NCBI GenBank assembly: GCA_945893365.1 | Contig: CAMDED010000009.1 | Location: 24,986 to 88,985 of the forward strand | Length of the DNA stretch: 64,000 bases | Reading direction: 5' to 3' | DNA from: Candidatus Sulfopaludibacter sp. SbA3 | GTDB lineage: Bacteria > Acidobacteriota > Terriglobia > Bryobacterales > Bryobacteraceae | Part shown: in pieces, positions 19,107 to 28,315 of the stretch | Numbering within the stretch: the stretch's first letter is position 1 | How the letters are laid out: every line of letters begins with the position of its first letter | Translations under genes and position numbers: made by a program | Notes under the pieces: generated by a model | The model's input: only the letters and a program-made list of their open reading frames with translations | What the model was told of the DNA's origin: nothing | The model's database searches: none

Positions 19107-19652
19107 ATGATGCGTCACAAACTGAGAATCGCGAACCTTTGCACGAGCGGCATCTTGCTCCTCGGATGTTCGCGAGAGGCTCCGGATCCGAAAATGCACG
19201 GAAGTGCATCCCTTCGCCTTAGACCAATCACCACCCCGCTGGCAGAGCCCGCGATTCGGCGAACCGTCTATGTGTCGATCTATTCGAGTATCTATTGGGG
19301 CATTGATGCCGGAGAGAAACCGGTGGAACTCGCGGCCACGGTTAGTATCCGCAATGTCAGTTCGCGATTCCCGTTAGTCTTGGAATCGGTGCGCTACTAC
19401 GACTCGGCTGGCAAACAAGTGCGTGAGTACGTCAGCACCCCGTCGGAGTTGGGATCGCTCGCAACGGTGGAGTTCGTAATTCAGAAACGAGATACGACGG
19501 GGGGACCGGGCGCAAACTTTCTGGTGCGGTGGGCCGGGGCCCCCGATATGGACGAGCCGCTGATTGAAGCGGTCATGGTCGGCCAGACCGGAAACGCTGG
19601 AATCTCCTTTACAAGTGTTGGGCGAGTCGTGAAGGACGAACCAATACGATAG
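19107..19652 (+). CDS. DUF3124 lipoprotein
   Basis: 181 residues. The leader ends in a lipobox (GILLLGCS), so the mature protein should be lipid-anchored in the envelope. The body follows the DUF3124 pattern: TVYVSIYSSIYWG, then LAATVSIRNVS, a YYDSAGKQV strand and a C-terminal FLVRWAG block. The family is a small beta-rich envelope protein of unknown role, found in several Gram-negative groups. ATG 19107 is followed by a second ATG (19110); either gives the same leader. It stands alone, with no neighbour on the same strand. Confidence 0.78.
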   Translation: MMRHKLRIANLCTSGILLLGCSREAPDPKMHGSASLRLRPITTPLAEPAIRRTVYVSIYSSIYWGIDAGEKPVELAATVSIRNVSSRFPLVLESVRYYDSAGKQVREYVSTPSELGSLATVEFVIQKRDTTGGPGANFLVRWAGAPDMDEPLIEAVMVGQTGNAGISFTSVGRVVKDEPIR

Positions 19653-19879
19653 ACGCCTTTGCGAATCCGGACGATAGGAAACCTGAGCGGGACGCGGGCT
19701 AGCGCCTGTCGAACTCTTCGCCGGGCTCGCCACAAATACGCACCTAATTCTCTCCTGGCTTTGGGGCAAGCGGTAGTGCCGCAACAGTTGAGGTGTTAGC
19801 GGCTGTCGAACGTTTTCAGGGCGGTAGGCGGCCGAGGGCAGGCACGGAATAACCCGTGCTTCCGCAAGCAAGCAGCGGC

Positions 19880-20345
19880 TCAACTCCAATAATTCCGGTC
19901 GAGACTCCTGTACTGCACGGCTTCGGCGATATGCTTCGCGGCGATATTTCCCGCGCCTTCCAGATCCGCCGCCGTGCGCGCGACTTTCAGGATGCGGTCG
20001 TGCGCGCGCGCCGATAGCCCCATCCGCCGCACCGCCATCTCGAGCGTCCGTTCCCCTGTGTCGTCGAGCCCGCACAGCTTCCGGATGAGCGCCGAAGGCA
20101 TCCGCGCATTGTAGAATCCCCGCCCCTGCTGCACCTGGCGGGCGCGCTCGACGCGTCCGCGAATATCCGCCGAGGACTCGCACGTCCCGTTCCCGCGCAG
20201 CTCTTTGTACGCCACCGCCGGCACTTCCATGTGGATGTCGATCCTGTCAAGCAGCGGCCCGCTGATCTTCCCGAGGTACCGCTGAATGATCCCCGGCGTG
20301 CAGCGGCATTCGCGCGTCGTATCCCCGTAGAACCCGCACGGGCAC
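19880..20345 (-). pseudogene. comM: Truncated ComM/YifB-type Mg-chelatase-like ATPase (C-terminal third only)
   Basis: Reading from 20345 down to the stop at 19880, the frame gives CPCGFYGDTTRECRC, then GKISGPLLDRIDIHMEVPAV, and ends in the family's C-terminal helical domain (LSARAHDRILKVARTAADL). This is the unmistakable C-terminal part of ComM/YifB, a branch-migration helicase-like protein involved in natural transformation. The Walker motifs, about two thirds of the protein, are absent: an in-frame TGA lies five codons before CPCG and the upstream 200 bases are unrelated. It is therefore a broken copy and not a functional gene. Confidence 0.82.
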
Positions 20346-20743
20346 CCGTGCAGATATCAACTGCAACGGAATATGAACCCGGAGTGCCGGGCGGCTTGAG
20401 ACGAAGGCGCAGCCAGATTTCGCAGTCGTGACCGGACAGCGGGCGCGCTGGAGTACGGGACTCCTTGTGGGTGCTGGAACTGGGTCGAGTAGGCGCACGC
20501 GTTTCCGCGCGGCCATTCCGCTGATCTCTGCCCATCCGCACCCACTCGATCCTTGCATCGCCTTATTCCGCAGCGGGAGACAGACGATGCAACGTCAGGA
20601 CCGACTTGCTGAAAAGGCTTGGCCCGCACACGGCGAAAACTGTGGTACATTGTTTGATCGGCCCGTCAAGTGGTTGTCTACGGCTGTGAATTACGAGGAA
20701 CGCAGAATCAAGACGATTCGCGTCAGCCTCGACTGGTTTCAGA
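20346..20743. other. Gap between the ComM remnant and the kinase gene
   Basis: About 400 bases with open frames on both strands but no recognisable protein. The sharp loss of ComM similarity at about 20345 marks a deletion or rearrangement junction. The promoter for the kinase gene should lie here; I see no convincing -10/-35 pair. Confidence 0.3.
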
Positions 20744-21907
20744 GTGCAAATCGGCTCCTATCTACTTAAGTCTCAGCTTGGCAAAGGCGCTATGGGCACT
20801 GTCCACCTCGCCCTAGACACGAAGTTGAACCGGCTCGTCGCGATAAAGCTTCTTTCCGGTTATCTGGCCGATGCGGTCGCTTGCCGCCGATTCCAGCGCG
20901 AAGCGCAGTTGGCGTCGTCACTCAACCATCCGCACATCGTCACGGTCCACGACGTAGGGGAATTCAAGGGCCGCCAATTCCTGGTAATGGAATATGTGGA
21001 CGCCGGAACGCTCAAGGATTGGAGGCTGCACGAACAGCACGAGTGGCGCGACGTGCTTGAAATGCTGGTGGGCGTCGCCGATGGCTTGGCTGCGGCGCAC
21101 GATGCCGGGATCCTGCATCGCGACATCAAGCCGACGAACATTCTAATCACCAGGAGCGGCTATGCGAAGCTCGCGGATTTCGGTTTAGCAAAGCTGGCCG
21201 CACAGCCCGCTTACGAGGACGGAACTACGCGCACGATGAGCGTCGAACTCACCCGCCCGGGCACGCTCGTCGGGACCATCGCGTACATGTCGCCGGAGCA
21301 GGCGTCCGGCCGAGCAATAGACGCGCGCACCGACATTTTCTCATTCGCTGTTATGCTTTACGAGATGCTCGCGGGCCGTCGGCCGTTCGAGGGCGCGACG
21401 GATTTGGAGATTCTACAAAAGATCATCGGCGGTTCGCCTTTACCACTGGGCCTTGAAATCCCATCCTCGGTCCGCGCGATGGTGGAAAAGGCGCTGGTGA
21501 AGGACCCGGCCCAACGCTATCAGTCGATGCGCCTCATGGTGGCGGAGATGCGCCGTCTAATGCGTCTCAGTACAGATGGAGTTGGTGACGCGGTGAAGAG
21601 ATTTTTATTTTTCGTTGGAAAACACCAACAGGATGAACCAGCGGAGGCCCTGTGGCCCTTGTACGGCGTTTCAGATCGTGCATCAGCATTTTTTCAAAGA
21701 ATTCAACTTGGTGTGACTCTCACTCCGGAACTTGATAGCCTCCGTACAGAGCTAGGGCACGATGTGTTTAACTCGACGATGAGATATTTGCAGGAGCAAC
21801 GCTTAGTTGAGCCGAAGGGTTTTCAGACAAGGACTGGATTGTCCTTGTTCCTGAAATTGACTGAAACCGGGCAGCGCGAATTCGATAAGATCACCGAGGC
21901 TCGTTAG
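20744..21907 (+). CDS. Hanks-type Ser/Thr protein kinase with a C-terminal winged-helix-like segment
   Basis: 387 residues from GTG 20744. Residues 5-265 are a complete kinase: glycine loop GKGAMGTV, catalytic Lys35 (VAIK), HRD at 125-127 (ILHRDIKPTN), DFG at 145-147, and the MSPEQASG activation segment end. After residue 275 there is no membrane helix, PASTA or TPR domain. Instead a segment of about 110 residues (LGHDVFNSTMRYLQEQRLVE, then GLSLFLKLTETGQREF) looks like a small winged-helix DNA- or protein-binding fold. The protein is thus soluble, unlike most acidobacterial kinases. Its target is unknown. Confidence 0.88.
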   Translation: MQIGSYLLKSQLGKGAMGTVHLALDTKLNRLVAIKLLSGYLADAVACRRFQREAQLASSLNHPHIVTVHDVGEFKGRQFLVMEYVDAGTLKDWRLHEQHEWRDVLEMLVGVADGLAAAHDAGILHRDIKPTNILITRSGYAKLADFGLAKLAAQPAYEDGTTRTMSVELTRPGTLVGTIAYMSPEQASGRAIDARTDIFSFAVMLYEMLAGRRPFEGATDLEILQKIIGGSPLPLGLEIPSSVRAMVEKALVKDPAQRYQSMRLMVAEMRRLMRLSTDGVGDAVKRFLFFVGKHQQDEPAEALWPLYGVSDRASAFFQRIQLGVTLTPELDSLRTELGHDVFNSTMRYLQEQRLVEPKGFQTRTGLSLFLKLTETGQREFDKITEAR

Positions 21908-22321
21908 CTGATTAACGCCCAGCGAACGGGTTGAGGGTGGCGCGGTTGGGAACGTGAAGCCCGACGATGCGTTATCGGACAGCAACAGATCCGGCTTGCG
22001 CCTCGCTGGTGTGAGGTCGACACGTATTTTAAAATGGGCAAGTTTTTGGGACTGCGCAGGACGCCCGCGGCAGCAGGCTTCCGAAAATCTCCGTGCTGGA
22101 AACACCCGCACGAGCGACCATGTAGGATTAATGACACCGACCCTATGCCGTTTAGCGAAAGGCTTGATGGTCGCGGAGGCGAAGTATGGTTCGGAAACTG
22201 GATGCGCATGAATCTGCGATGGGTCCTACCTTAGCGCCGTGTTCGCGATAGGGGGCTTCGAAGACGCACGGAGTTCTCCGACCCCTTCCGGTTTATGCTG
22301 ATCGTCGCTTCGGGTGGATGA
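21908..22321. other. Intergenic stretch, no recognisable gene
   Basis: Downstream of the kinase gene. Short plus-strand frames (e.g. from 21954 and 22034) lack ribosome sites and family motifs. It leads into a transposase remnant. Confidence 0.3.
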
Positions 22322-22496
22322 ACAACCGCCAACTGGCCGTTGACGGCCTTCACGTCGAGAACCGAGTGTTACGCGAGCAAGCGGCGACCGCGCATCAATG
22401 ACAAATCAGCGCCGCCGATTAGCCGTCAGTGCCAAAAGCTTGAGACGGAAGATTCTGGCCGAGGTGGCCACGATAGTCACGCACGAGACCTTGCAG
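22322..22496 (+). pseudogene. Decayed N-terminal piece of an integrase-core (rve/DDE) transposase
   Basis: Two frames joined by a shift read VENRVLREQ (from about 22353) and then RPRINDKQRRRLAVSAKSL followed by ILAEVATIVTHETL. This is the characteristic helix-turn-helix start of the integrase-core transposases common in acidobacteria (AENRVLR, then a QRRRLAV block and a VTPDTL block). The frame breaks immediately afterwards and the catalytic domain is missing. A C-terminal piece of the same kind of transposase is present at 62.8-63.0 kb. Confidence 0.65.
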
Positions 22497-22548
22497 TGAA
22501 GACTCGCTTACCAGATCTCGTCATGAACCGTCGAGCGGAGTCGCTACT

Positions 22549-22650
22549 CCGGGCGAGCCCAAAGAAACGGCTTTTGGTAAAGTTGGCGAGGGATAAGCTT
22601 GGCAGGGCAAGTCGGACGTCGAAACAGAACGGAGAGAGCCGAGAGTCCTC
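22549..22650 (+). repeat. Dispersed repeat W, copy 1
   Basis: About 100 bases that resemble 27594-27694 in the same orientation. Shared blocks include GAGCCC then AGAAACGGC, CTTGGC-GGGCA-GTCG and a final CGA-TCCT. The two copies flank the secreted-protein pair at 22.9-27.5 kb. Identity estimated by eye at roughly 60-65%. Confidence 0.4.
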
Positions 22651-22863
22651 AAATGGCCGCCAGTTGCGCACCTCACACGGGGCCACGCTGTCAATCAAAC
22701 CGCAAGATTAGCAGCGAGAGAATTTGCGGCTCCGCCTTTCTGACGGAACAGTGGTACTGCATCGGCCGCAAATGGTTCAATAGGGCGGGAGAGTGGAATC
22801 TCTCTGGCACGGGCAAATATCTCCATGTAATGCCACGCAGGAAACAGTTAGAATATCTAGGTC

Positions 22864-25800
22864 ATGATGAGCGTCAGCCAGTTGCTCACATCAGCGATCC
22901 TCGTCCTCCTGGGTCCGCTTCAGGTTCTTGCGGCTGCGCCCTCCTCCGTCTCGCTCGCGTGTTCGCCGAATCCAGCGCGATTCGGGCAACAGGTGACTCT
23001 GACGGCGATCATCTCGCCTGGCACCGCTACCGGAAGAGTCACGTTTTACGATGGCGTGACGGTGCTGGGGATGGGCTCTATCATCAACGAGACGGCTAGT
23101 TTGAAGACCAACGCCATTACAACCGGCACGCGTTCGCTGCGCGCTTTCTACGGCGGCGACTCGGCTTACGCGCCATCTGGTTCCGTACTGGTGCCGTTAA
23201 CCGTGACGCCATCGCCCGCTAACGGCTTTCTTCCTCCGCTCAGCTACCGCACACGGGATAGCGCCACCGGGTCGGTGACCGTGGATGATTTCAATGGGGA
23301 TGGAAAGCCGGACTTGGCAGCGACAGGCGTCGGTTCCGTCTGGATTCGGCTAGGGAACGGCGACGGGACCTTCGGGGCTCTCAGTTCCTACAGCGCAGAG
23401 TCTTTCCCACATTTCGTGTTGACCGGGGACTTCAACGGGGATGGGAAGAGGGATCTCGCGATTTCGGGACAAGTAGGAGGACAGAGTACCGTGGCCATCG
23501 GACTCGGCAACGGCGATGCGACGTTTTCTCCAGCAGTGATCTATCCTACTCCGGATTCCGGCTTGAACGCGACGACCGGTGATTTCAACGGAGACGGTCT
23601 TACTGACATCGACACCGGTTCCGGGGTCCTCCTTGGCAACGGCGATGGCACTTTCAAGCCTTTCATAAGCCACGGTTTGGGAAACTTCGCATTCTTCGTT
23701 GTTGCAGGCGATTTCGACGCCGATGGCAAGACCGATTTGGCAGGCGACACGTCCCCAGAGCGTTCAGTTTTCGTCTTGCCTGGCAAAGGCGACGGAACAT
23801 TCGGTGCCACAGTGAGAGGGGCTGTTTTGGCTGACGCCTGGAGCATCGCAACCGGGGACTTCAACGGCGACGGGAGGAGCGACCTCGTAATCGCCGATCA
23901 CCAGAACAAGGCGGTCCGAGTCCTTCTCGGCAACGGCAATCGTACGTTCCGGCCTGCCGTCACGTACGCAACGGGATCCAGTCCCTACGACTTGGCCGTC
24001 ATCGATTTCGACGGTGACGGAAACCCCGACATAATGACCGCGAATTTGGACGACGACACCGTTAGCGTGCTGCGGGGTAATGGTGATGGCACGTTCCAAC
24101 CGGCCGCCGCGTTTTCAGCCGGCACGCATCCGCAGTACATGGCGACTGGCGACTTCAATGGCGACGGGCGGATCGACCTCGTTCTGGTAAGCAACGGAGT
24201 ACCGACTGTCACCATTCTGCTCGGTTCGCGGACGGCTACCGTTACAACTCCTGCGATCGACCTGGGCGGCATTATCAGCGCAACCGGTAATACTCAGTTA
24301 AAGTCCGCATCCCCAGGGTCTCTCATTTCTATCTACGGTGTACGACTGGCCGCCTTGTCGCAGGCGGCGACCGCGAGTGCGACTGGCCGTCTCCCACTAT
24401 CCCTCGCTGGCACATCGGTCACGATCGGAACTACGAGCGCACCACTGCTATACGTCAGCGCCAGCCAAGTCAATGCTCTTGTGCCATTCGATCTGGTATC
24501 CGGTATCTACCCTGTGACTGTCACCACCGCTGCGGGGGGCCCAAGCGCACCCCAAAATCTGAAGGTGACGGCCACGGCGCCCGAAGTGTTCGGTGGTGCC
24601 GTCGTCAAGTTGCCTGACTATTCAGTCGTTAGCAGCGCCAACCCGTTTCGGCAGGGAGACGTACTGGTGATTTACTGCACGGGTCTTGGCGCCGTTTCAC
24701 CGGCTGTGGCGACCGGTCAATTGGCCCCGGCGAGTCCCCTGTCGAGCACGGTGTCATTGCCATCTGTCACGATCGGAGGCCGAGCCGTTCAAGTGGCAAA
24801 TGCGGTTCTGAGTCCGGGATTCGTCGGGTTGTATCAGATCGGGATTATCATTCCGTCGGGGATTCCCAGTAATGCGCAGTCGCTGGTCGTGAGCATCGGA
24901 GGAATATCGTCTCCTTCCTTCACGGTCTATTCAGGTCCGGCAGCGAGTCCGGCCTGCGCTGACGTCTCGGGGTTGTGGAATGTGAAAGAAACAGTCAACA
25001 TAACCTGGCGCATTACTGTCATGGGACAGACTCAGGTGGATACCGAAACTGGCAGCGGGAGTGGAACTGTGACGGTCGTTCAGAACGGCTGTTCGATCAA
25101 CTACGATCCGGTCGCGACTTCTGGCCTCATCCCTGAGCAACTCACAGCTGCTCAAATCGCTTCTCTTCAGCGCACGGGGACGGTATCAGGGAACACGGTG
25201 ATCGTCAAGGGGCTGCTTGCGCTTATCGACTTCGTTGCCGCCAACACGTCGGGCGTCACCGTCAGTACGAACACAGCTAGCGGGACGGGGCAGTTTTCTG
25301 GTTCCGTGATCCAGTTTCAGTGGACCGGGAAGCTCGCGTTCTCCGGCAATTTCGCCGGTGTTGGTTTCGCTTCGGTTACGGGTGATGCGACGTCGACGGC
25401 GACGTTCAGACGACCTATCACTACCGTTGACAATCTTGAGGTGACGTTGCCAGCGACCCCGAATGCGGTAAGTGGCGCCGCGCCGACCGTTGTTCCCGCC
25501 ATTTCCAACAACAGCTCATCGGCTTTTGCGAGTGATACCTCAAGCGATCTTGTAACCGTGCTAAAGGATTCCGGTGCAGTCACAGTGACCGCCAAGAATG
25601 TGCAACCACAAGCGAATACCAACCAGATTCAATGGCGTCTGGATCGCGATCCGACGGACACGATTGATACAGCAATGCCCGCTCTCGGCGACTCCACAGG
25701 CCCGCAAACAACGTTTAAACCGAGTGCGGCTGGAAACTTCAGGCTAATTGCCTACGTCGATGTCAACGGAAACGGCACGTTTGATGAAGGCGAACAGTTG

Positions 25801-26553
25801 CGGGTTCTGCGGATGGCAATTGTCAAGGCCACATTGCAACCTAACTCCTCATTCTTTCTGCAGAATACCGTGACCGGGATTGGGCTGACGAAAGTGACAA
25901 CTTTAGACTCCAGCCGGGTACCCATGAAGCTGCAAGCAGCGTACCTTCTCGAGGGAGGTGGACCCGGACGAGACATTGGCACCCGAGCCATCACGATTGG
26001 TGACATCGGTAATCTGGTCAGTGACACTTTCGCGATCAACTATCCGGTGCCATCTGGGGGCGCGCCGCCACCGGGCAACGTGGCCGGTACAGAGGTGGAA
26101 CAGCCGGGGGGGCCGATGCCTATGGTTGATACTCTCAATGTACAGAAGGATGCAGAACCCAACGGCGGCACAACGGCGTTTCGAGCCAACTCGAACATGA
26201 GCGAACTGCCCGCCCCGAGCGGCGGACGGCTGGTGCAACTGAGCAGCTTCGACGCGCCTGAATTCAGTTGGGACAGTAATCACCCGACAACAACCAACTC
26301 TTGGGGTTCAACTGCGGGCGCAAATTCGTTCCGCGAGCTAGTCGTAGCTTTCTCAAATAGTTTTAGACGCACATATCTGCTCTTGCATCAGGCTGCATGG
26401 ACCGTCAACGTGGTCGGCGTTAACAAAGGAAGCGTGTGGGTTGACGCTGGCTCGAGCGTGACCGGCGATACAGCGTTTCAAGCCCCGACAGCACCAGTTC
26501 AAGCGGTGGGGTTGTCCTTCGTCAGACAGGTTGGTTTAAGTCATACGCCATAG
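22864..26553 (+). CDS. Giant secreted Ig-like / FG-GAP repeat / TIGR03437-domain protein
   Basis: 1,229 residues with a signal peptide (TSAILVLLGPLQVLAAAP). Residues about 28-115 form a Big_3_5 Ig-like domain (VTLTAIISPG, RAFYGGDSAYAPS). Residues about 125-460 hold at least seven FG-GAP/VCBS-type repeats, each with a calcium-binding DFNGDGKPDL-like loop and a following GNGDGTF turn. Residues about 465-690 are the 'Solibacter' TIGR03437-type domain (SPGSLISIYGVRLA, VLVIYCTGLGAVSPAV). The C-terminal 540 residues are beta-rich and threonine-rich without a domain I recognise. Probably a cell-surface or secreted adhesive/binding protein. The next gene begins 11 bases downstream and is likely co-transcribed. 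Confidence 0.9.
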   Translation: MMSVSQLLTSAILVLLGPLQVLAAAPSSVSLACSPNPARFGQQVTLTAIISPGTATGRVTFYDGVTVLGMGSIINETASLKTNAITTGTRSLRAFYGGDSAYAPSGSVLVPLTVTPSPANGFLPPLSYRTRDSATGSVTVDDFNGDGKPDLAATGVGSVWIRLGNGDGTFGALSSYSAESFPHFVLTGDFNGDGKRDLAISGQVGGQSTVAIGLGNGDATFSPAVIYPTPDSGLNATTGDFNGDGLTDIDTGSGVLLGNGDGTFKPFISHGLGNFAFFVVAGDFDADGKTDLAGDTSPERSVFVLPGKGDGTFGATVRGAVLADAWSIATGDFNGDGRSDLVIADHQNKAVRVLLGNGNRTFRPAVTYATGSSPYDLAVIDFDGDGNPDIMTANLDDDTVSVLRGNGDGTFQPAAAFSAGTHPQYMATGDFNGDGRIDLVLVSNGVPTVTILLGSRTATVTTPAIDLGGIISATGNTQLKSASPGSLISIYGVRLAALSQAATASATGRLPLSLAGTSVTIGTTSAPLLYVSASQVNALVPFDLVSGIYPVTVTTAAGGPSAPQNLKVTATAPEVFGGAVVKLPDYSVVSSANPFRQGDVLVIYCTGLGAVSPAVATGQLAPASPLSSTVSLPSVTIGGRAVQVANAVLSPGFVGLYQIGIIIPSGIPSNAQSLVVSIGGISSPSFTVYSGPAASPACADVSGLWNVKETVNITWRITVMGQTQVDTETGSGSGTVTVVQNGCSINYDPVATSGLIPEQLTAAQIASLQRTGTVSGNTVIVKGLLALIDFVAANTSGVTVSTNTASGTGQFSGSVIQFQWTGKLAFSGNFAGVGFASVTGDATSTATFRRPITTVDNLEVTLPATPNAVSGAAPTVVPAISNNSSSAFASDTSSDLVTVLKDSGAVTVTAKNVQPQANTNQIQWRLDRDPTDTIDTAMPALGDSTGPQTTFKPSAAGNFRLIAYVDVNGNGTFDEGEQLRVLRMAIVKATLQPNSSFFLQNTVTGIGLTKVTTLDSSRVPMKLQAAYLLEGGGPGRDIGTRAITIGDIGNLVSDTFAINYPVPSGGAPPPGNVAGTEVEQPGGPMPMVDTLNVQKDAEPNGGTTAFRANSNMSELPAPSGGRLVQLSSFDAPEFSWDSNHPTTTNSWGSTAGANSFRELVVAFSNSFRRTYLLLHQAAWTVNVVGVNKGSVWVDAGSSVTGDTAFQAPTAPVQAVGLSFVRQVGLSHTP

Positions 26554-26564
26554 GAGATTGCGCT

Positions 26565-27494
26565 ATGAAGTTTCTCTTGAGTCTGATTTTTATCGCCGGT
26601 AGTGTTCACATGTTTTATCTTGTGGCCCAGGTTCGCAGCCACCTGGACGAAGATTACGGTGTTGGCTTGGCGGTAGGGCGATGCCTAGTAGCGAAGTGTA
26701 AGGTCTTTCGCGGATTTCTGGCGACAGATTCTCCAAAATCTGGGACACCTGTGACGGTAAAAGTGCAGGAGGAACTGTTCGGGATGTCCCACCAGACGGC
26801 GATAGTGAGCGTGCCATACTCAACCGAAATCTTGCCAAAAGCCCCGTCGGAAAGCCCTGGGTATGTGTGGGAGAAAGTCAGACTTTCAAAAAACGCCCCT
26901 CTCACTATCGTCCTTGCAACGGAACGTGTTGGACACGTCGAGCCGGGTGCAGCGGTTTTTGTGACCTCGGACGAACGGACCGCCGAAGAGATCCGTTCAC
27001 TCACGGACGTCGCGAAGCGACTCGCCGTCTCACCGGACAGCATCTCCGAAGTCGTAGCATCACTTGCCAGCATCATCAATCCCACCTTAGCTGGTTACGT
27101 GCACATGTATCTCGTCCACTTTGAAACCAGAAGAAATCCGGATCGGGGTTCGGCGCTGCTCGTCGAGTTGGTAGGAAGCCCGAGTATACCCTCAGGGTCT
27201 TGGGAGTCAGTCGCTGTGGACGCACAAGCAAACTATTATCGGTCGTCTTTGGCGGGCCGGGCGACAGTCGTTGGCCGCTTTGCTGAAATAGCCCAGAATT
27301 CAGATGTCCGGGCTGCAAGTGCAGCTTTACGCGGGCTGGAAAGAATTGCCAACGATGACCAGTCTGTTCGGAGTCTGCTGCCTCCTGCGGCGTTGAGCGG
27401 GCTTGGCGACTCGTATCGAGCCCTAGTAACGAAGGGAAGCATTCAAAGAATTCGAACGCTGGAGTCAGAGTTTGGGATCGCATATCGGCCTTAG
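26565..27494 (+). CDS. Hypothetical exported or membrane-anchored protein
   Basis: 309 residues, ATG 26565 following GGAGATTGC at good spacing. The N-terminal hydrophobic segment (LLSLIFIAGSVHMFYLVAQV) is a signal anchor or signal peptide. The rest has a beta-rich first half (GTPVTVKVQEELFG, then APLTIVLATERVG) and a helical second half (AALRGLERIANDDQS) that resembles HEAT-like helices. It sits 11 bases after the giant FG-GAP protein, so it probably belongs to the same transcript and may act on or with it. I do not recognise a family. Confidence 0.75.
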   Translation: MKFLLSLIFIAGSVHMFYLVAQVRSHLDEDYGVGLAVGRCLVAKCKVFRGFLATDSPKSGTPVTVKVQEELFGMSHQTAIVSVPYSTEILPKAPSESPGYVWEKVRLSKNAPLTIVLATERVGHVEPGAAVFVTSDERTAEEIRSLTDVAKRLAVSPDSISEVVASLASIINPTLAGYVHMYLVHFETRRNPDRGSALLVELVGSPSIPSGSWESVAVDAQANYYRSSLAGRATVVGRFAEIAQNSDVRAASAALRGLERIANDDQSVRSLLPPAALSGLGDSYRALVTKGSIQRIRTLESEFGIAYRP

Positions 27495-27593
27495 AGAGCG
27501 GTAGGCGACGAACGATAGACCAAATGCCCTGACGTGTGAAGTTGTCCGTCTTGGGCCAACATTGTCTCTTCAGTGTTGAACCGGCGTCGATAA

Positions 27594-27694
27594 TCTTCCG
27601 GAGAGCCCGGAGAAACGGCCGTCGGCAGAGCTGGAAAAAGGGTAGACTTGGCGGGGCACGTCGACTTCCAGGAACCGGAAGGGTCACGACTCCT
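27594..27694 (+). repeat. Dispersed repeat W, copy 2
   Basis: Partner of 22549-22650, same orientation. The shared core runs GAGCCCGGAGAAACGGCC and, 30 bases on, ACTTGGCGGGGCACGTCG. Downstream (27695-27790) a plus-strand frame reads FQRLVRDLKAEEENGRGYL, which looks protein-like but has no start of its own and no recognised family. Confidence 0.4.
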
Positions 27695-27790
27695 ACCAGG
27701 CGGCGTTTCAGCGGCTGGTGAGGGATCTCAAGGCCGAAGAGGAAAACGGGAGGGGTTACCTCCGACTTCCGCTCAGTACGAACCGCAGAA

Positions 27791-28315
27791 TCAAAGCGAG
27801 TCGCCGCAACTCGGCCTCACCGAACAACCGCGGCACTTTTGCGGAATCCGATGGCTTCTTTCGACGGGGACGCCGCCCTTCGCAGCCCGAATGGAGAGAA
27901 TGATCCCAAGAACCCATTCGCGTTTCTTCTGAGTGAAGGGAACCCGTACCTCGCGGTCCCGATAGCGCAGGATGCCCTCTGGAACCGGCCTTCCCATGCT
28001 GTCTTCCACCAGCAGGCAATAGCCCATCAGCTGCGCGACGTGATTGTCGAACGGGCCGCGTGCCGGGCAACGTGAGCTCTTGAGCTCCACCGGCACAAGG
28101 CCTTGATCCGTCTCGACGAGGTAGTCCGGCCTTCCTACAATACCGTGTCGATAGGATACCAGCCTGGGGACCATCGCTCCCGCATCTATGGTGTCCTGAT
28201 AGATGATTTCTCCGTCCGGGAGCCCTGCCTGCCGGGATGCCCGCGCCGCAAACAGGTGCGCGAGCGATGCGGCTGCCAGGAGCAGTCCAACCGCGATCAC
28301 CAGCACCCAGATCAT
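27791..28315 (-). CDS. Membrane-anchored Cas4-like nuclease, core half
   Basis: 174 residues from the ATG at 28315. An N-terminal membrane helix (IWVLVIAVGLLLAAASL) anchors a PD-(D/E)XK core: GRPDYLVETDQG, then VPVELKSSR supplies the E-x-K pair, and AQLMGYCLLVED follows. The C-terminus has three cysteines (QKCRGCSVRPSCGDSL) like the iron-sulfur ligands of Cas4/Dna2-type exonucleases. The first cluster cysteine, normally N-terminal, is missing here but appears in the overlapping upstream gene. No CRISPR array or cas gene is near, so a role outside CRISPR adaptation is likely. Confidence 0.8.
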   Translation of the reverse strand: MIWVLVIAVGLLLAAASLAHLFAARASRQAGLPDGEIIYQDTIDAGAMVPRLVSYRHGIVGRPDYLVETDQGLVPVELKSSRCPARGPFDNHVAQLMGYCLLVEDSMGRPVPEGILRYRDREVRVPFTQKKREWVLGIILSIRAAKGGVPVERSHRIPQKCRGCSVRPSCGDSL

